64,000 nt of DNA from Agromyces sp. LHK192 (GCF_004006235.1 NZ_CP034753.1:3596001-3660000), one strand, 5' to 3'; positions 1-9,041 are shown, numbered from the stretch's first letter. Translations and numbers: made by a program. Notes: generated by a model not told the origin, from the letters alone.

Positions 1-1426
1 CGTGCTCCTGCTGCTGCGCAGCTTCGCGAGCGGATGCTCCGCCCTCACGGGCGTCGAGGCGATCTCGAACGGCGTGCCCGCGTTCCGCGTGCCGAAGATC
101 CGCAACGCGCAGCTCACGCTCGTCGCGATGGGCGGCATCGCGATCACCCTCTTCGCGGGCCTGACGACGGTCGCGCTCATCGCCGACGTGCACTACGCCG
201 AGGTGCCGTGCCACCTCATCGGCTGGGAGGGCTGTGCCACCGAGCCGCAGCAGAGCCTCATGGCGCAGGTCGCGGGGGCGACCTTCGGCGAGGGGTCGTT
301 CCCCTTCTACCTGATCCAGGCGACGACGGCGCTGGTACTGCTGCTGGCCGCGAACACCGCGTTCAACGGGTTCCCGCTGCTCGGCTCGGTGCTCGCCCGC
401 GACGGGTACGCGCCGAAGTCGCTCTCGACGCGCGGCGACCGCCTCATCTTCTCGAACGGCGTGCTGATCCTCGCGCTCGCGGCGAGCATCATCCTGATCA
501 TCTTCCAGGCCAACCTGACCGTGCTGATCCAGCTCTACATCATCGGCGTGTTCGTCTCGTTCACGCTGGGCCAGACGGGCATGGTGCGGCACTGGGTCCG
601 CGAGCTGCGGCGAAGGCCCCATCCGGCCGGCAGCGCGCGCAGCGGGCGGCCCGGTCGCCAGGCCACCGACGACGACCGGGCGCTCTCGCGCGGGGCGATG
701 CAGCGCGCGCTCGTCATCAACGCGCTCGGCGCCACCATGACCGCGGTGGTCCTCGTGGTGGTCACCGTCACGAAGTTCACCCACGGCGCATGGATCGTGT
801 TCGTGCTCATGCCGATCCTGTTCCTGCTCATGATGGGCGTGCACCGCTACTACCGCGACGTCGAGCGCGAGATCGCCGTCGACCCGACCACGACCTTCGG
901 CGCGCAGGGCGACCACGCGATCGTGCTGGTCGGCCGCATGCAGAAGCCGACACTGAAGGCGCTCGACTACGCGATCGCCGCCCGCCACGACTCGCTCGAG
1001 GCCGTGCACGTGTCCATCGACGAGGCCGCGACCAAGCAGCTGAAGAAGGACTGGGTCAAGCAGAACATCCACGTGAAGCTGCGCATCCTGTCGTCGCCGT
1101 ACCGCGACCTCAGCCACCCGCTGATCCAGTACCTCAAGCAGCACCGCCAGGAGCACGGCTCCGAGGTGATCACGGTCTACATGCCGCAGTACATCGTGGG
1201 GCACTGGTGGGAGGGCATCCTGCACAACCACAAGGCGCGGCGCATCCGGCAGAAGCTCATGCTCGTGCACGGCGTGACCGTCGCCCTCGTGCCGTGGCTG
1301 CTCGACTCGTCCGACCTGATCTACGGTCGACGCTCGCGGCCGCTGCCCGGCCAGGACCGCCGCGGCGAGCCCGTGCGTGCGGTGCCGCGCCGCGAGGTGT
1401 CGGACGCGAAGGCGAAGCAGCGGTAG
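1..1426 (+). CDS. KimA-like potassium/APC family transporter, C-terminal part (5' end outside window)
   Basis: This is the C-terminal ~474 residues of a membrane transporter that is open at the left edge, so its start is not visible. It begins inside a conserved stretch (SGCSALTGVEAISNGVPAF) that I recognise from the KimA/YdaO branch of the APC superfamily, which are high-affinity K+/H+ symporters. About six membrane segments follow, up to about residue 285. A soluble tail of about 180 residues then has a universal-stress-protein-like fold (HAIVLVGRMQKPTLKALDYA), as in KimA. The tail ends in a basic, low-complexity segment. The K+ substrate is inferred from family resemblance. Other APC proteins with this tail are annotated only as amino acid permeases. 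Confidence 0.8.
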   Translation, partial: VLLLLRSFASGCSALTGVEAISNGVPAFRVPKIRNAQLTLVAMGGIAITLFAGLTTVALIADVHYAEVPCHLIGWEGCATEPQQSLMAQVAGATFGEGSFPFYLIQATTALVLLLAANTAFNGFPLLGSVLARDGYAPKSLSTRGDRLIFSNGVLILALAASIILIIFQANLTVLIQLYIIGVFVSFTLGQTGMVRHWVRELRRRPHPAGSARSGRPGRQATDDDRALSRGAMQRALVINALGATMTAVVLVVVTVTKFTHGAWIVFVLMPILFLLMMGVHRYYRDVEREIAVDPTTTFGAQGDHAIVLVGRMQKPTLKALDYAIAARHDSLEAVHVSIDEAATKQLKKDWVKQNIHVKLRILSSPYRDLSHPLIQYLKQHRQEHGSEVITVYMPQYIVGHWWEGILHNHKARRIRQKLMLVHGVTVALVPWLLDSSDLIYGRRSRPLPGQDRRGEPVRAVPRREVSDAKAKQR

Positions 1427-1468
1427 CGCGCCGCGCCGCGACACCCCCTCCCGCCTCGCCGGATGCCG

Positions 1469-2272
1469 TCAGGGCGTCCAGCCGCCGAGGATCCGGAGCA
1501 GCGCCCCCGAGGCTGCCTCGGGTGCGTCCCAGGTGACGAGGTGACCGGCCCCGGGGATCACGAACTCCGAGGCGCCTTCGGCCTCGGCCCACCGCGGCAT
1601 CGCGGTCGCGATGTTGCCGGTGCGGTCCTGCGCTCCCCGGACCAGGCCCAGCGGAACCGGGGATCGGTACCCGGGGTCGGGATCGACGAATGACACGACG
1701 GCTCGCCAGACGTCCAGGAAGACCGGCTTCGGCATCCTCGCGAAGGTCTGCTCCACCCGCTCGACCGCCCACGGCGAGACGGCGGAGGCGCGCGCCATGA
1801 GGCCGGGCAGCCTGCGAGCCGGAACGAGCGCGAGCGACGGGGCCGCAAGGCGGAGCGCTCGTCGTTCGAGCGCGGAGAGCGGGCCCGTGTTCCAGGTCGA
1901 GTCCATCGCGATGAGCCCGAGCACCCGGTCGCTGCGGGCCCGGGCGAACGCCTGCGCGAGGTTGCCCCCGAGCGAGTGCCCCACCAGCACGGCCCGGTCG
2001 ATCCGGCAGGCTGTGAGCAGGGCGTCGAGGTCGTCCAGGGCGTCCGTCGCGGTGAACCGTGTCCCGGGTGCGAGGGTCGAGGCGCCGTGCGCGCGAAGGT
2101 CCCACGTGATCACGCGGTAACCGGCCCCTTCCAATGCTTGCGCCTGGGCGTCGAACATCGTGCGGTCCAGGCCCGCGCCGTGGGTGAGCACCACGGGCGT
2201 TCCGTCGCCCTCCGAGTCCGTGAATGCGATCGCCGCGTTCGGACGCCTGAGTCGACGGTCGGGAGGCACCAT
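1469..2272 (-). CDS. Alpha/beta hydrolase
   Basis: This is a 267-residue single-domain alpha/beta hydrolase. The oxyanion region (VVLTHGAGLDRTMFD) is followed by the nucleophile elbow GHSLGG. A C-terminal GAGHLVTWDAPEA supplies the catalytic histidine, and a conserved Asp lies in the GAQDRTG loop. It has no signal peptide, so it is cytoplasmic. The fold is certain but the substrate is not; esters, lactones and epoxides are all possible. It is convergent with the transporter to its left. It lies downstream of the hydroxyproline locus on the same strand, 62 bp after the dehydrogenase gene, so read-through is possible. Nothing ties it to that pathway. Confidence 0.85.
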   Translation of the reverse strand: MVPPDRRLRRPNAAIAFTDSEGDGTPVVLTHGAGLDRTMFDAQAQALEGAGYRVITWDLRAHGASTLAPGTRFTATDALDDLDALLTACRIDRAVLVGHSLGGNLAQAFARARSDRVLGLIAMDSTWNTGPLSALERRALRLAAPSLALVPARRLPGLMARASAVSPWAVERVEQTFARMPKPVFLDVWRAVVSFVDPDPGYRSPVPLGLVRGAQDRTGNIATAMPRWAEAEGASEFVIPGAGHLVTWDAPEAASGALLRILGGWTP

Positions 2273-2334
2273 GCTTCGAATCTACGGGGGCGCGGCGATC
2301 GAGCTCCGGGGGCACGGCGGGCGCCGACGAGCCG

Positions 2335-3864
2335 TCAGGCGATCGTCCCCCACGACGTCGACTCCCCGGCGGGCGACCGCCGCTGCGGCACGCCCCACGG
2401 GTTCGCATCCTGCAGCGCGGGCGGCAGCAGCGCCTCGGGCACCGACTGGTAGGCGACCGGTCGCAGGAAGCGGGCGATCGCCGCGGTGCCGACCGACGTC
2501 GTCGACCCGGCATCGGTGGTCGCCGGCCACGGACCGCCGTGCTGCATCGCGGGCGTCACCGCGACCCCGGTCGGCCAGCCGCCGACGAGCACGCGCCCCA
2601 CCCGGTCGGTCAGCGCACGCAGCAGCGCTCGGGCCGCATCGGATGCCTCGCCTGCGGCATCCCCCGTCGCCTCCCTCGATGCCTCGGACGAGCCGAGGTG
2701 CACGGTGGCGGTGAGCTCGCCCTCGACGAACTCCTCGACGAGCGCCGCGAGGTCGGCGCCCTCCGGCACCTCGACGAGGATCGACAGCGGCCCGAACGCC
2801 TCCTCGGCGAGCGCGTCGCGGGCGGCGCGGAAGTCGTCGAGCGACACCCTGAGGATCGTCGGCGTCGCCCAGCCGTCGCCGTCGTCGTCGACGCGCAGCA
2901 CCCCGCCGGCGACCGCGACGACGCCGGGCGCGCCCAGCACCGCGTCGCGGCGAGCGCCGAAGCCGCGCGTGATCCCGCCGTTCAGCAGCCGGTGCTCGGG
3001 TACCTCGGCGGCGGCGTCGGCGACGAGGCCGGCGAACCGCTCGTCGGCCGGCGCGAACACGAGGCCGGGCTTGGTGCAGAGCTGCCCGGCCGAGCCAGAG
3101 ACGCTCGCGACGAATCCCGCGGCGAGTTCGCCGCCGCGTTCGTCGAGGGCTGCGCGGGTGACGAACACGGGGTTCACGCTTCCGAGCTCGCCGTAGAACG
3201 GGATCGGCGCGGGGCGCGCGGCGGCGAGGTCGGCGAGGTGCCGCCCCGCCCGCAGCGAGCCGGTGAACGACGCGGCCCGGATGCGGGGGTGCTGCAGGAT
3301 CGCGACGCCCGCCTCGACGCCCTCGACGACCTGGAACACGCCGTCGGGCATGCCGGCGTCCGCGAGCGCGGCGGCCACGATGCGCGCCGTCGCGCGAGAC
3401 AGCTCGGGATGGCCCGGGTGCGCCTTGAGCACGACGGGGCACCCGGCGGCCAGCGCCGACGCGGTGTCACCGCCCGCGACCGAGAACGCGAACGGGAAGT
3501 TCGATGCCGCGAAGTTCAGGACCGGGCCGACGGGCACGAGCATGCGCCGCACGTCGGCCCGAGGGCCGAGCGCGAAGCCGGGATCGGCGTCGTCGATCCT
3601 GACGTCGAGGTACGAGCCGTCGAGCACGGTCTCGGCGAAGAGCCGCAACTGCACGGTGGTGCGGCGGAGCTCGCCGCGAAGGCGCGCCTCGGCGAGCCCG
3701 GTCTCGCGCATGCCGATCGGCACCAGGTCGTCGGCCGCGGCGTCGAGCGCGTCGGCGACGGCCACGAGGGCTCGCGCCCGCTCGGCGGGGCTGGTGTCGG
3801 CGAAAGGTGCGGCGGCCGCCGCCGCGGTCTCGGCGATCAGGTCGACGTCGTGCAGGTCGGTCAC
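2335..3864 (-). CDS. 2-oxoglutarate-semialdehyde (2,5-dioxovalerate) dehydrogenase-type aldehyde dehydrogenase
   Basis: This is a 509-residue NAD(P)-dependent aldehyde dehydrogenase. N122 in FAASNFPFAFS, K147 in VVLKAHPGHP, general base E226 in ELGSVNP and nucleophile C263 in GQLCTKPG are all present. These sequence contexts are typical of the branch that oxidises alpha-ketoglutaric semialdehyde to 2-oxoglutarate. That is the last step of hydroxyproline (and pentose/glucarate) catabolism, which matches its place at the end of this run. The start is a GTG with AGGAG about 9 nt upstream. An 82-bp gap with a short GGTGCT-type repeat separates it from the epimerase gene. The pathway assignment rests on the neighbours as well as the motifs. 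Confidence 0.85.
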   Translation of the reverse strand: MTDLHDVDLIAETAAAAAAPFADTSPAERARALVAVADALDAAADDLVPIGMRETGLAEARLRGELRRTTVQLRLFAETVLDGSYLDVRIDDADPGFALGPRADVRRMLVPVGPVLNFAASNFPFAFSVAGGDTASALAAGCPVVLKAHPGHPELSRATARIVAAALADAGMPDGVFQVVEGVEAGVAILQHPRIRAASFTGSLRAGRHLADLAAARPAPIPFYGELGSVNPVFVTRAALDERGGELAAGFVASVSGSAGQLCTKPGLVFAPADERFAGLVADAAAEVPEHRLLNGGITRGFGARRDAVLGAPGVVAVAGGVLRVDDDGDGWATPTILRVSLDDFRAARDALAEEAFGPLSILVEVPEGADLAALVEEFVEGELTATVHLGSSEASREATGDAAGEASDAARALLRALTDRVGRVLVGGWPTGVAVTPAMQHGGPWPATTDAGSTTSVGTAAIARFLRPVAYQSVPEALLPPALQDANPWGVPQRRSPAGESTSWGTIA

Positions 3865-3946
3865 GGTGCAGTGCTCCTGTGGTGCTGGTGCTGGTGTTGG
3901 TGTTCGTACCGGCGTTCCGGCGCGGTGCTGCGGCGCCGGCCTCGGG

Positions 3947-4948
3947 TCAGAACTGGAACCCGGTGGGGAACGGGTCGCTGGGGTCGAGCAGGTACTGCCC
4001 CATGCCCGTCACCCACGCCCGGCCGGTGATCGTCGGGATCACCGCCGGCCGCCCGTCGACCTCGGTCTCGGCGATCAGGCGCCCGACGAACCGGCTGCCG
4101 ATGAACGACTCGTTGACGAAGTCGGTGTCGAGCGCGAGCTCGCCGCGCGCCCACAGCTCCGCCATCCGTGCCGACGTGCCGGTGCCGCACGGCGACCGGT
4201 CGAACCATCCCGGGTGGATCGCCATCGCGTGCCGCGAATGACGGGCATCCGATCCGGGTGCGATGAACTCGACGTGGTGGCAGTGGTCGAGACCGTCGAT
4301 CGTCGGATGCCGCGGCGGCGCCTCGACGTTGATCGCGTCCATGATCGCGAGCCCGGCCTGCAGGATGTCCTGCTGGCGCGCCCGGTCGAACGGCAGCCCG
4401 ACGTCGTCGAGGTCGACCATCGCGTAGAAGTTGCCGCCGAAGGCCATCGAGTACGGCACCGTGCCGAGCCCCGGCACCTCGACCGAGGCATCCAGCACGT
4501 CGACGTAGCTCGGCACGTTCTCGATCGTGACCGAGTCGGCGTGGCCGTCGCTGACCTGGACGCGCGCGATCACGAGCCCGGCCGGGGTGTCCAGCCGGAT
4601 CTCGGTGACGGGCTCGACGACGTCGACCATGCCGGTCTCGACCAGCACGGTCGCGACCCCGATGGTGCCGTGGCCGCACATCGGGAGGCACCCCGACACC
4701 TCGATGTAGACGACGCCCCAGTCGCAGTCCGGCCGGGTCGGCGGCTGCAGGATCGCGCCGCTCATCGCGGCGTGCCCGCGCGGCTCGTTCATCAGGAACA
4801 GCCGCAGGTCGTCGAGGTGCGCCATGAAGTGCAGGCGCTTCTCGTTCATCGTCGCGCCGGGGATGACGCCGACGCCGCCGGTCACGACGCGCGTCGGCAT
4901 CCCCTCGGTGTGCGAGTCGACCGCGGTGATCACCCGTGAGGAACGCAT
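3947..4948 (-). CDS. 4-hydroxyproline 2-epimerase (proline racemase family)
   Basis: This is a 333-residue proline-racemase-family enzyme. Both catalytic cysteines are present: C91 in MCGHGTIGVAT and C254 in SPCGTGTSARMA. A Cys/Cys pair marks racemases and epimerases, whereas trans-3-hydroxyproline dehydratases carry Thr or Ser at the second site. S88-G89... (VSGCLPMCGHG) replaces the longer motif of true proline racemases, and together with the neighbours this favours 4-hydroxyproline 2-epimerase. It would convert trans-4-hydroxy-L-proline to cis-4-hydroxy-D-proline, the substrate of the flavoenzyme encoded upstream. The ATG follows a strong AGGAGG ribosome-binding site. The gene is 60 bp after the DapA-family gene and is probably in the same transcript. 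Confidence 0.9.
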   Translation of the reverse strand: MRSSRVITAVDSHTEGMPTRVVTGGVGVIPGATMNEKRLHFMAHLDDLRLFLMNEPRGHAAMSGAILQPPTRPDCDWGVVYIEVSGCLPMCGHGTIGVATVLVETGMVDVVEPVTEIRLDTPAGLVIARVQVSDGHADSVTIENVPSYVDVLDASVEVPGLGTVPYSMAFGGNFYAMVDLDDVGLPFDRARQQDILQAGLAIMDAINVEAPPRHPTIDGLDHCHHVEFIAPGSDARHSRHAMAIHPGWFDRSPCGTGTSARMAELWARGELALDTDFVNESFIGSRFVGRLIAETEVDGRPAVIPTITGRAWVTGMGQYLLDPSDPFPTGFQF

Positions 4949-5008
4949 GGTCCCATCCTCCTGCCGGTTGCCGGGCTCACGCCCGGTGGTCGATGTGCGG
5001 TGGGCGCC

Positions 5009-5923
5009 TCAGCGCGACGCGATGTAGTCGAGCGCGGCCTGCGTCTCGCGACGCACCTGCTCGGCGTGCTCGGGGATGAGCGGGCCGCGCGGCGGGCGGG
5101 TCGGGCCGCCGTAGCTCTGGCCGGCGAAGTCGATCGAGTACTTGATCGCCTGCACGAACTCGGTCTTCGAGTCCCAGCGGAACACCGGCACGAGGTGGCG
5201 GTACAGCTCGCGCGCCTCGTCGATGCGTCCGGCCTGCACGAGGTCGTAGATCTCGACGGCCTCCTTCGGGAACGCGTTCGGGTATCCGGCGAACCAGCCG
5301 GTGGCGCCCACGACGAGCGACTCGAACAGCAGGTCGTCGGCGCCGGCGATCACCTGGATGTCGCAGCGCTCGCGGATCTCGAGGACCCGGCGGATGTCGG
5401 CCGTGAACTCCTTGATCGCGACGACGTTCTCGAGCTGCGCGAGCTCGGCAACGAGGTCCGGCGTCAGGTCGACCTTGGTGTCGAACGGGTTGTTGTAGAG
5501 CATGATCGGCAGGCCGACCTCGTTGAGCCGGGTGTAGTGCTCGACCACCTCGCCGCGGTTCGCACGGTAGATCGTCGGCGGCAGCGCGAGCACTCCGTCG
5601 GCACCGTCCTCCTTCGCGTACTCGGCCCACTTCACGGCCTGGTGCCAGCCGACGCCGTGCACGCCGGCGACGACGATGCCGCGGCCGCCGACGGCCTCGA
5701 CGGCGACCTGGATCACCTTGCGTCGCTCCTCGTCGGTCAGCGACGAGTACTCGCCCAACGAGCCGTTCGGCCCGACGCCGCGGCATCCGTTGGCGATCAG
5801 GAAGTCGCAGTGCGCGGCGAATCGGTCGTAGTCGACGGCGAGCCCGGCGGGGGCCGAGGCGTCCTCCTTGAAGGCGAGGGTCGTCGCGACGACCACGCCG
5901 CCGAGGTCGAAGGTGTCGGTCAT
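5009..5923 (-). CDS. DapA-family deaminase, probable pyrroline-4-hydroxy-2-carboxylate deaminase
   Basis: This is a 304-residue class I aldolase-type TIM barrel of the dihydrodipicolinate synthase family. The Schiff-base lysine is K171 (VVAIKEFTADIRR) and the catalytic tyrosine is Y143 (IMLYNNPFD). The substrate-entry motif GPNGSLGEYS (51-60) replaces the GTTGE motif of true DapA enzymes, so lysine biosynthesis is unlikely. In hydroxyproline pathways a DapA homologue deaminates delta1-pyrroline-4-hydroxy-2-carboxylate to 2-oxoglutarate semialdehyde, and the flanking genes fit this exactly. The ATG overlaps the upstream stop (ATGA) and has AAAGGAAA about 6 nt before it. The open frame extends further upstream, but that extension is a shadow of the oxidoreductase gene. 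Confidence 0.88.
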   Translation of the reverse strand: MTDTFDLGGVVVATTLAFKEDASAPAGLAVDYDRFAAHCDFLIANGCRGVGPNGSLGEYSSLTDEERRKVIQVAVEAVGGRGIVVAGVHGVGWHQAVKWAEYAKEDGADGVLALPPTIYRANRGEVVEHYTRLNEVGLPIMLYNNPFDTKVDLTPDLVAELAQLENVVAIKEFTADIRRVLEIRERCDIQVIAGADDLLFESLVVGATGWFAGYPNAFPKEAVEIYDLVQAGRIDEARELYRHLVPVFRWDSKTEFVQAIKYSIDFAGQSYGGPTRPPRGPLIPEHAEQVRRETQAALDYIASR

Positions 5924-7479
5924 GGGGTTTCCTTTCGTGGAGCGGGTTCGGGTGCACCCGATTCGAGTGCGCCTGGTTCGGATGCGCCGGCGGGTCGGGT
6001 GACCCCGGCGAGTTCGGAGAGCCTGATCGGCGCGGCGATCGGTCGCCGGTCGGTGCTGACGCCGTCGGCGAAGCCGCCGCCCCCGGTCCGGTCGGTGCCG
6101 CCGAGCAGGTGCTCGACGGTGCGGCCGCAGATCCGGCCCTGGCAGATGCCGAGGCCGGCTCGGGTCGTGAGCTTGAGCGAGCGGAGCCCGGTCGAGCAGG
6201 TCGCGTCCGCGGTGCGGCGGAGCCGGCCGTAGGGCACCTCCTCGCAGCGGCAGACGAGCGTGTCGTCGCGCAGCCACGCCGTCCACCCGGGGCGGATGCC
6301 GTGGGCCCGCTCGATGCGGGCGGCGAAGTCGTCGAAGGTGCGGCGCGCGCGCACGGCGCGCGAGACGGCCGGGTCGTCGGATGCCCCGCCGGCGGCGGCG
6401 TGACCGGCGAGCGTACCCTCGGCGAGCGCCGCGTCGACGCCGCCGATGCCGGTGATCTCGCCGGCGGCGTACACGCCGGGCACGCTGGTGGCCTGGCGCT
6501 CGTCGACGATCACGAAGCGGTCGGAGGAGATCGCGCAGCCCGCGGCGATCGGCAGTTCGAGGCGGGGCGTGAAGCCGTGGCTCACGCACACCGCGTCGGC
6601 CTCGACGCGGCGCTCGGTTCCCGGCACGGGCCGCCAGTCGCGGTCGAGGTCGGCGATCGTGACGGCCTCGACGCGGTCGACGCCGTGCGCGGCGACGACG
6701 GCGCTGCCGGTCCGGTACGGGATGCGGTGGCGGACGTGGTTCCACGCGTAGCCGGCGAGCTCCGCGGCCTTGCCGCCGGCGCCGAGGAGCGCCCAGGGCC
6801 TGGGCAACCAGCCCGCCACGAGCGCACCGGGGCGGTTCGCCTCGTGCACGCCGAGCACCCGCGCCCCTGTCGCGGCGAGCGACGCCGCGACCGGCAGGAG
6901 GAACGGGCCGGCTCCGGCGACGACGACGCGCTCGCCGACCGCGACCCGCTCACCCTTCGCGAGGGCCTGCGCGGCGCCGGCGGTGAACACGCCCGGCAGG
7001 TCCCAGCCGGGGAACGGCAGCGTGCGGTCGTGCGCGCCGGTCGCGAGCACGAGGGCGTCCGGGCGGATGCTCCGGGCCACCCGGTCGGCGCCGTCGACGG
7101 GTCCGACGAGCACGTGCACGACCGGGCGACCGGTGTCGCCGTCGCGCGCCGACTCGTCCGCTCGTGGAGAGGCACCCGGGTCGGCGTCGGCGACGCCGGG
7201 CTCGATCGCCCACACCTGCGCGCTCGTGAGCACCTCGCAGCCGGGGTCGGCCGCGAGGTCGCGACGCATCCGGTCGAATCGCTCCCACCCGTGGTGGAGC
7301 ACCCGCTCGCGCGCCGAGGGGCGTTCGGCCGGAAGGTGTCGCCAGTACTGGCCGCCGAGGTCGTCGGCGGCGTCGAGCAGGGTGACGGCGGCGCCACGGG
7401 CGCGGGCGGCGAGCGCCGCGGCGAGGCCGGCGGGGCCGGCGCCGATCACCAGGACGTCGGTCGTCACGACCCCGGTCAT
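5920..7479 (-). CDS. D-hydroxyproline dehydrogenase-type FAD/NAD(P) oxidoreductase, alpha (HcnB-like) subunit
   Basis: This is a 519-residue flavoprotein with an N-terminal FAD dinucleotide fold (VLVIGAGPAGLAAALAARA, from about residue 9) and a second nucleotide-binding region near VVAGAGPFLLP. The C-terminal part carries four cysteines in CRCEEV and GICQGRIC, the BFD-like [2Fe-2S]/cofactor module found in HcnB, NoxA and opine-oxidase alpha subunits. The three consecutive genes (small ferredoxin-like, this subunit, and an FAD oxidase-like beta subunit) match the heteromeric D-hydroxyproline dehydrogenase arrangement. The start ATG overlaps the stop of the upstream small gene (ATGA). An opine or sarcosine-type amine dehydrogenase is the alternative, but the pathway neighbours favour cis-4-hydroxy-D-proline. 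Confidence 0.88.
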   Translation of the reverse strand: MTGVVTTDVLVIGAGPAGLAAALAARARGAAVTLLDAADDLGGQYWRHLPAERPSARERVLHHGWERFDRMRRDLAADPGCEVLTSAQVWAIEPGVADADPGASPRADESARDGDTGRPVVHVLVGPVDGADRVARSIRPDALVLATGAHDRTLPFPGWDLPGVFTAGAAQALAKGERVAVGERVVVAGAGPFLLPVAASLAATGARVLGVHEANRPGALVAGWLPRPWALLGAGGKAAELAGYAWNHVRHRIPYRTGSAVVAAHGVDRVEAVTIADLDRDWRPVPGTERRVEADAVCVSHGFTPRLELPIAAGCAISSDRFVIVDERQATSVPGVYAAGEITGIGGVDAALAEGTLAGHAAAGGASDDPAVSRAVRARRTFDDFAARIERAHGIRPGWTAWLRDDTLVCRCEEVPYGRLRRTADATCSTGLRSLKLTTRAGLGICQGRICGRTVEHLLGGTDRTGGGGFADGVSTDRRPIAAPIRLSELAGVTRPAGASEPGALESGAPEPAPRKETP

Positions 7480-7799
7480 CCGTGCACCTCCGGCAGCGCG
7501 TCGTGCTGCGACTCGACGACGTCGCCGTCGTTCGCGCGGCGCTGGCAGGCGCGCACGTCGCGGTCGCCGTTGACGGTGACGATGCAGTCGAAGCACACGC
7601 CGATGCCGCAGAAGAGCCCGCGTGGGCGCCCGTCGGCCGACGTGCGCCGCCAGGCGATCCGCCCGCTCGCGAGCACGACGCCCGCGATCGTCTGCCCGGC
7701 CACGCCGGGCACGGGCTCGCCGTCGATGCGGATCGTGATCGGCGTCGAGGCGCCGGGCCGGATCGGGTCGGACCCGGCGGGGAGCAGGCGCGCGCTCAT
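7476..7799 (-). CDS. (2Fe-2S)-binding subunit of the D-hydroxyproline dehydrogenase (HcnA-like)
   Basis: This is a 107-residue small ferredoxin-fold protein. It contains a beta-grasp region (ITIRIDGEPVPGVAGQTIAG) followed by cysteines in the pattern FCGIGVCFDC and a fourth in VRACQ, a plant-type [2Fe-2S] cluster. The family pairs with HcnB-like and HcnC-like flavoproteins as the electron-transfer subunit. It lies between the two flavoprotein genes and overlaps both by four bases (ATGA at each end), so the three subunits are translationally coupled. The ATG at 7799 is chosen because the longer open frame upstream is only a shadow of the beta-subunit gene. Confidence 0.9.
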   Translation of the reverse strand: MSARLLPAGSDPIRPGASTPITIRIDGEPVPGVAGQTIAGVVLASGRIAWRRTSADGRPRGLFCGIGVCFDCIVTVNGDRDVRACQRRANDGDVVESQHDALPEVHG

Positions 7800-8998
7800 G
7801 CCACCGCCTCGAGATGGGGCTGCAGGCTCGCGCGTGCGGGAGAGAACGGCGCCGGGTCGATGGGCGCCGGGTCGATGGGCGCGGCGCCGCCCGTCATCTC
7901 TGCGACGAGGAGTTCGGCCGTCGACAGCGAGAGCCCGATGCCCGCCCCCTCGTGGCCGGTCGCGTGCCAGACGCCGTCGACGCGGTGGTCGGCGCCGATC
8001 ACCGGGAGGTGGTCGGGCATGTAGGGCCGGAAGCCGCCGTAGGCGCGCATCACCGAGGCGCCCTCGAGGAACGGGAAGAGCCGCAGGGCCTTCGCGGCGA
8101 CCTGCCGCAGCACCTCGACGCGGAACCGGTCGTCGAAGCCGACCTGCTCGCGGCTCGAGCCGATGAGCACGGTGCCCGCGGCGGTCGATTCGACCACGCT
8201 CGAGGTCTGCAGGGCTGCGTCGCTCGACTGCGTCGCACCGAAGTAGTCGCCGTCGTAGACCTTGTGGAACACGCGGTGCGGCATGCGGGTAGTGACGAGC
8301 ACCATGCCGCGTCGCGGCAGCACGGGCAGCGGTGCGCCGAGCGCGGCGCTCACGGCGCCCGTCCACGGGCCCGCCGCGACGACCACGCGGGCGCAGGCGA
8401 TGTCGCCGGCGGTCGTGTGCAGCTCGGTCAGGCGACCGTTGCGGTCGCGGGTCGCGCCGAGCACCTCGACCCCGGTGCGCACGTCGGCGCCGTGCCGGCG
8501 CGCGGAGGCGAGCAGCGCCTCGGCGGCGATCACCGGCTGCACCTGCGCGTCCTCGGGGTAGTGCACGGCCGCTGTGATCGCGGGGTTCAGGTGCGGTTCG
8601 AGGTCGAAGGCCTCGTCGAGGCCGATCACCCGGGCGTCGACCCCGGCGGCACGCTGGCCGTCGGCGAAGGCGGTGAGGGGCCCCGCGCCGGCCTCGGTCG
8701 TGGCGACGACGAGGCCGCCCTTGGGTTCGTACTCGATGGCGGGGAAGTCGGGTCCGAGTTCGGCGGCGAGCTCGGCGGCGACGACCGGCCAGAGGGCCGC
8801 CGCGCGGCGGGCGAGGTCGAGTTCGGGCCCGGGCGCCTTGTCGGAGAGCAGCAGGTTGCCCTCGCCGCGGCCGGTGGTGCCGGATGCCGCGGCCGAGCGC
8901 TCGAGCACGACCACGCGCAGCCCGGCGACGGCCAGGGCGCGGGCGCAGGCAGCGCCGACGATGCCGGCGCCGATCACGGCGACGTCGTGGGTGGTCAT
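7796..8998 (-). CDS. D-hydroxyproline dehydrogenase-type FAD oxidoreductase, beta (HcnC/DAO-like) subunit
   Basis: This is a 400-residue D-amino-acid-oxidase/glycine-oxidase family protein. The N-terminus carries the Rossmann motif VIGAGIVGAACARALA. The C-terminal substrate-domain motif GGFRPYMPDHLPVIG and GHEGAGIGLS complete the DAO fold. It is probably the subunit that oxidises the amine substrate (cis-4-hydroxy-D-proline to the pyrroline) and passes electrons to the iron-sulphur partner. It is the first gene of the catabolic operon. Its ATG follows AGGAGG, and the upstream 127-bp gap holds the palindromic operator at 9030-9041. Sarcosine or glycine oxidase activity is possible by family, but the neighbours argue for hydroxyproline. 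Confidence 0.88.
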   Translation of the reverse strand: MTTHDVAVIGAGIVGAACARALAVAGLRVVVLERSAAASGTTGRGEGNLLLSDKAPGPELDLARRAAALWPVVAAELAAELGPDFPAIEYEPKGGLVVATTEAGAGPLTAFADGQRAAGVDARVIGLDEAFDLEPHLNPAITAAVHYPEDAQVQPVIAAEALLASARRHGADVRTGVEVLGATRDRNGRLTELHTTAGDIACARVVVAAGPWTGAVSAALGAPLPVLPRRGMVLVTTRMPHRVFHKVYDGDYFGATQSSDAALQTSSVVESTAAGTVLIGSSREQVGFDDRFRVEVLRQVAAKALRLFPFLEGASVMRAYGGFRPYMPDHLPVIGADHRVDGVWHATGHEGAGIGLSLSTAELLVAEMTGGAAPIDPAPIDPAPFSPARASLQPHLEAVA

Positions 8999-9029
8999 GC
9001 CGGCACCTCCTCTGGCGGTCGATCCAACA

Positions 9030-9041
9030 GTAATATGTCAC
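9030..9041 (-). promoter_or_regulatory. Candidate GntR operator of the hydroxyproline catabolic operon
   Basis: On the minus strand this site reads GTGACATATTAC, an imperfect palindrome of the form GTRAYATRTYAC. It lies about 32 bp upstream of the beta-subunit start and just downstream of the GntR gene. The identical 12-mer occurs at 20129-20140 in front of the GH127 gene, with a near copy at 20152-20163. The surrounding DNA is AT-rich compared with the window, as expected of a promoter. Binding by the adjacent GntR/FCD regulator is inferred. Confidence 0.65.

Noticed and set aside
3865..3946. GGTGCT microsatellite as a regulatory repeat
   Set aside because: Only about four short imperfect units occur, in the leader of the dehydrogenase gene. 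It is too short to distinguish from chance in a GC-rich gap.
3947..4948. trans-3-hydroxy-L-proline dehydratase
   Set aside because: Dehydratases replace the second catalytic Cys by Thr or Ser. Here both C91 and C254 are present, so an epimerase or racemase is favoured.
5009..5923. DapA for lysine biosynthesis
   Set aside because: The GTTGE-type substrate motif is replaced by GPNGSLGEYS and the gene sits inside a hydroxyproline operon.
9030..9041. CRP (cAMP receptor) site
   Set aside because: The sequence lacks the TGTGA-N6-TCACA arrangement. The exact recurrence in the GH127 promoter and the adjacent GntR gene explain it better.
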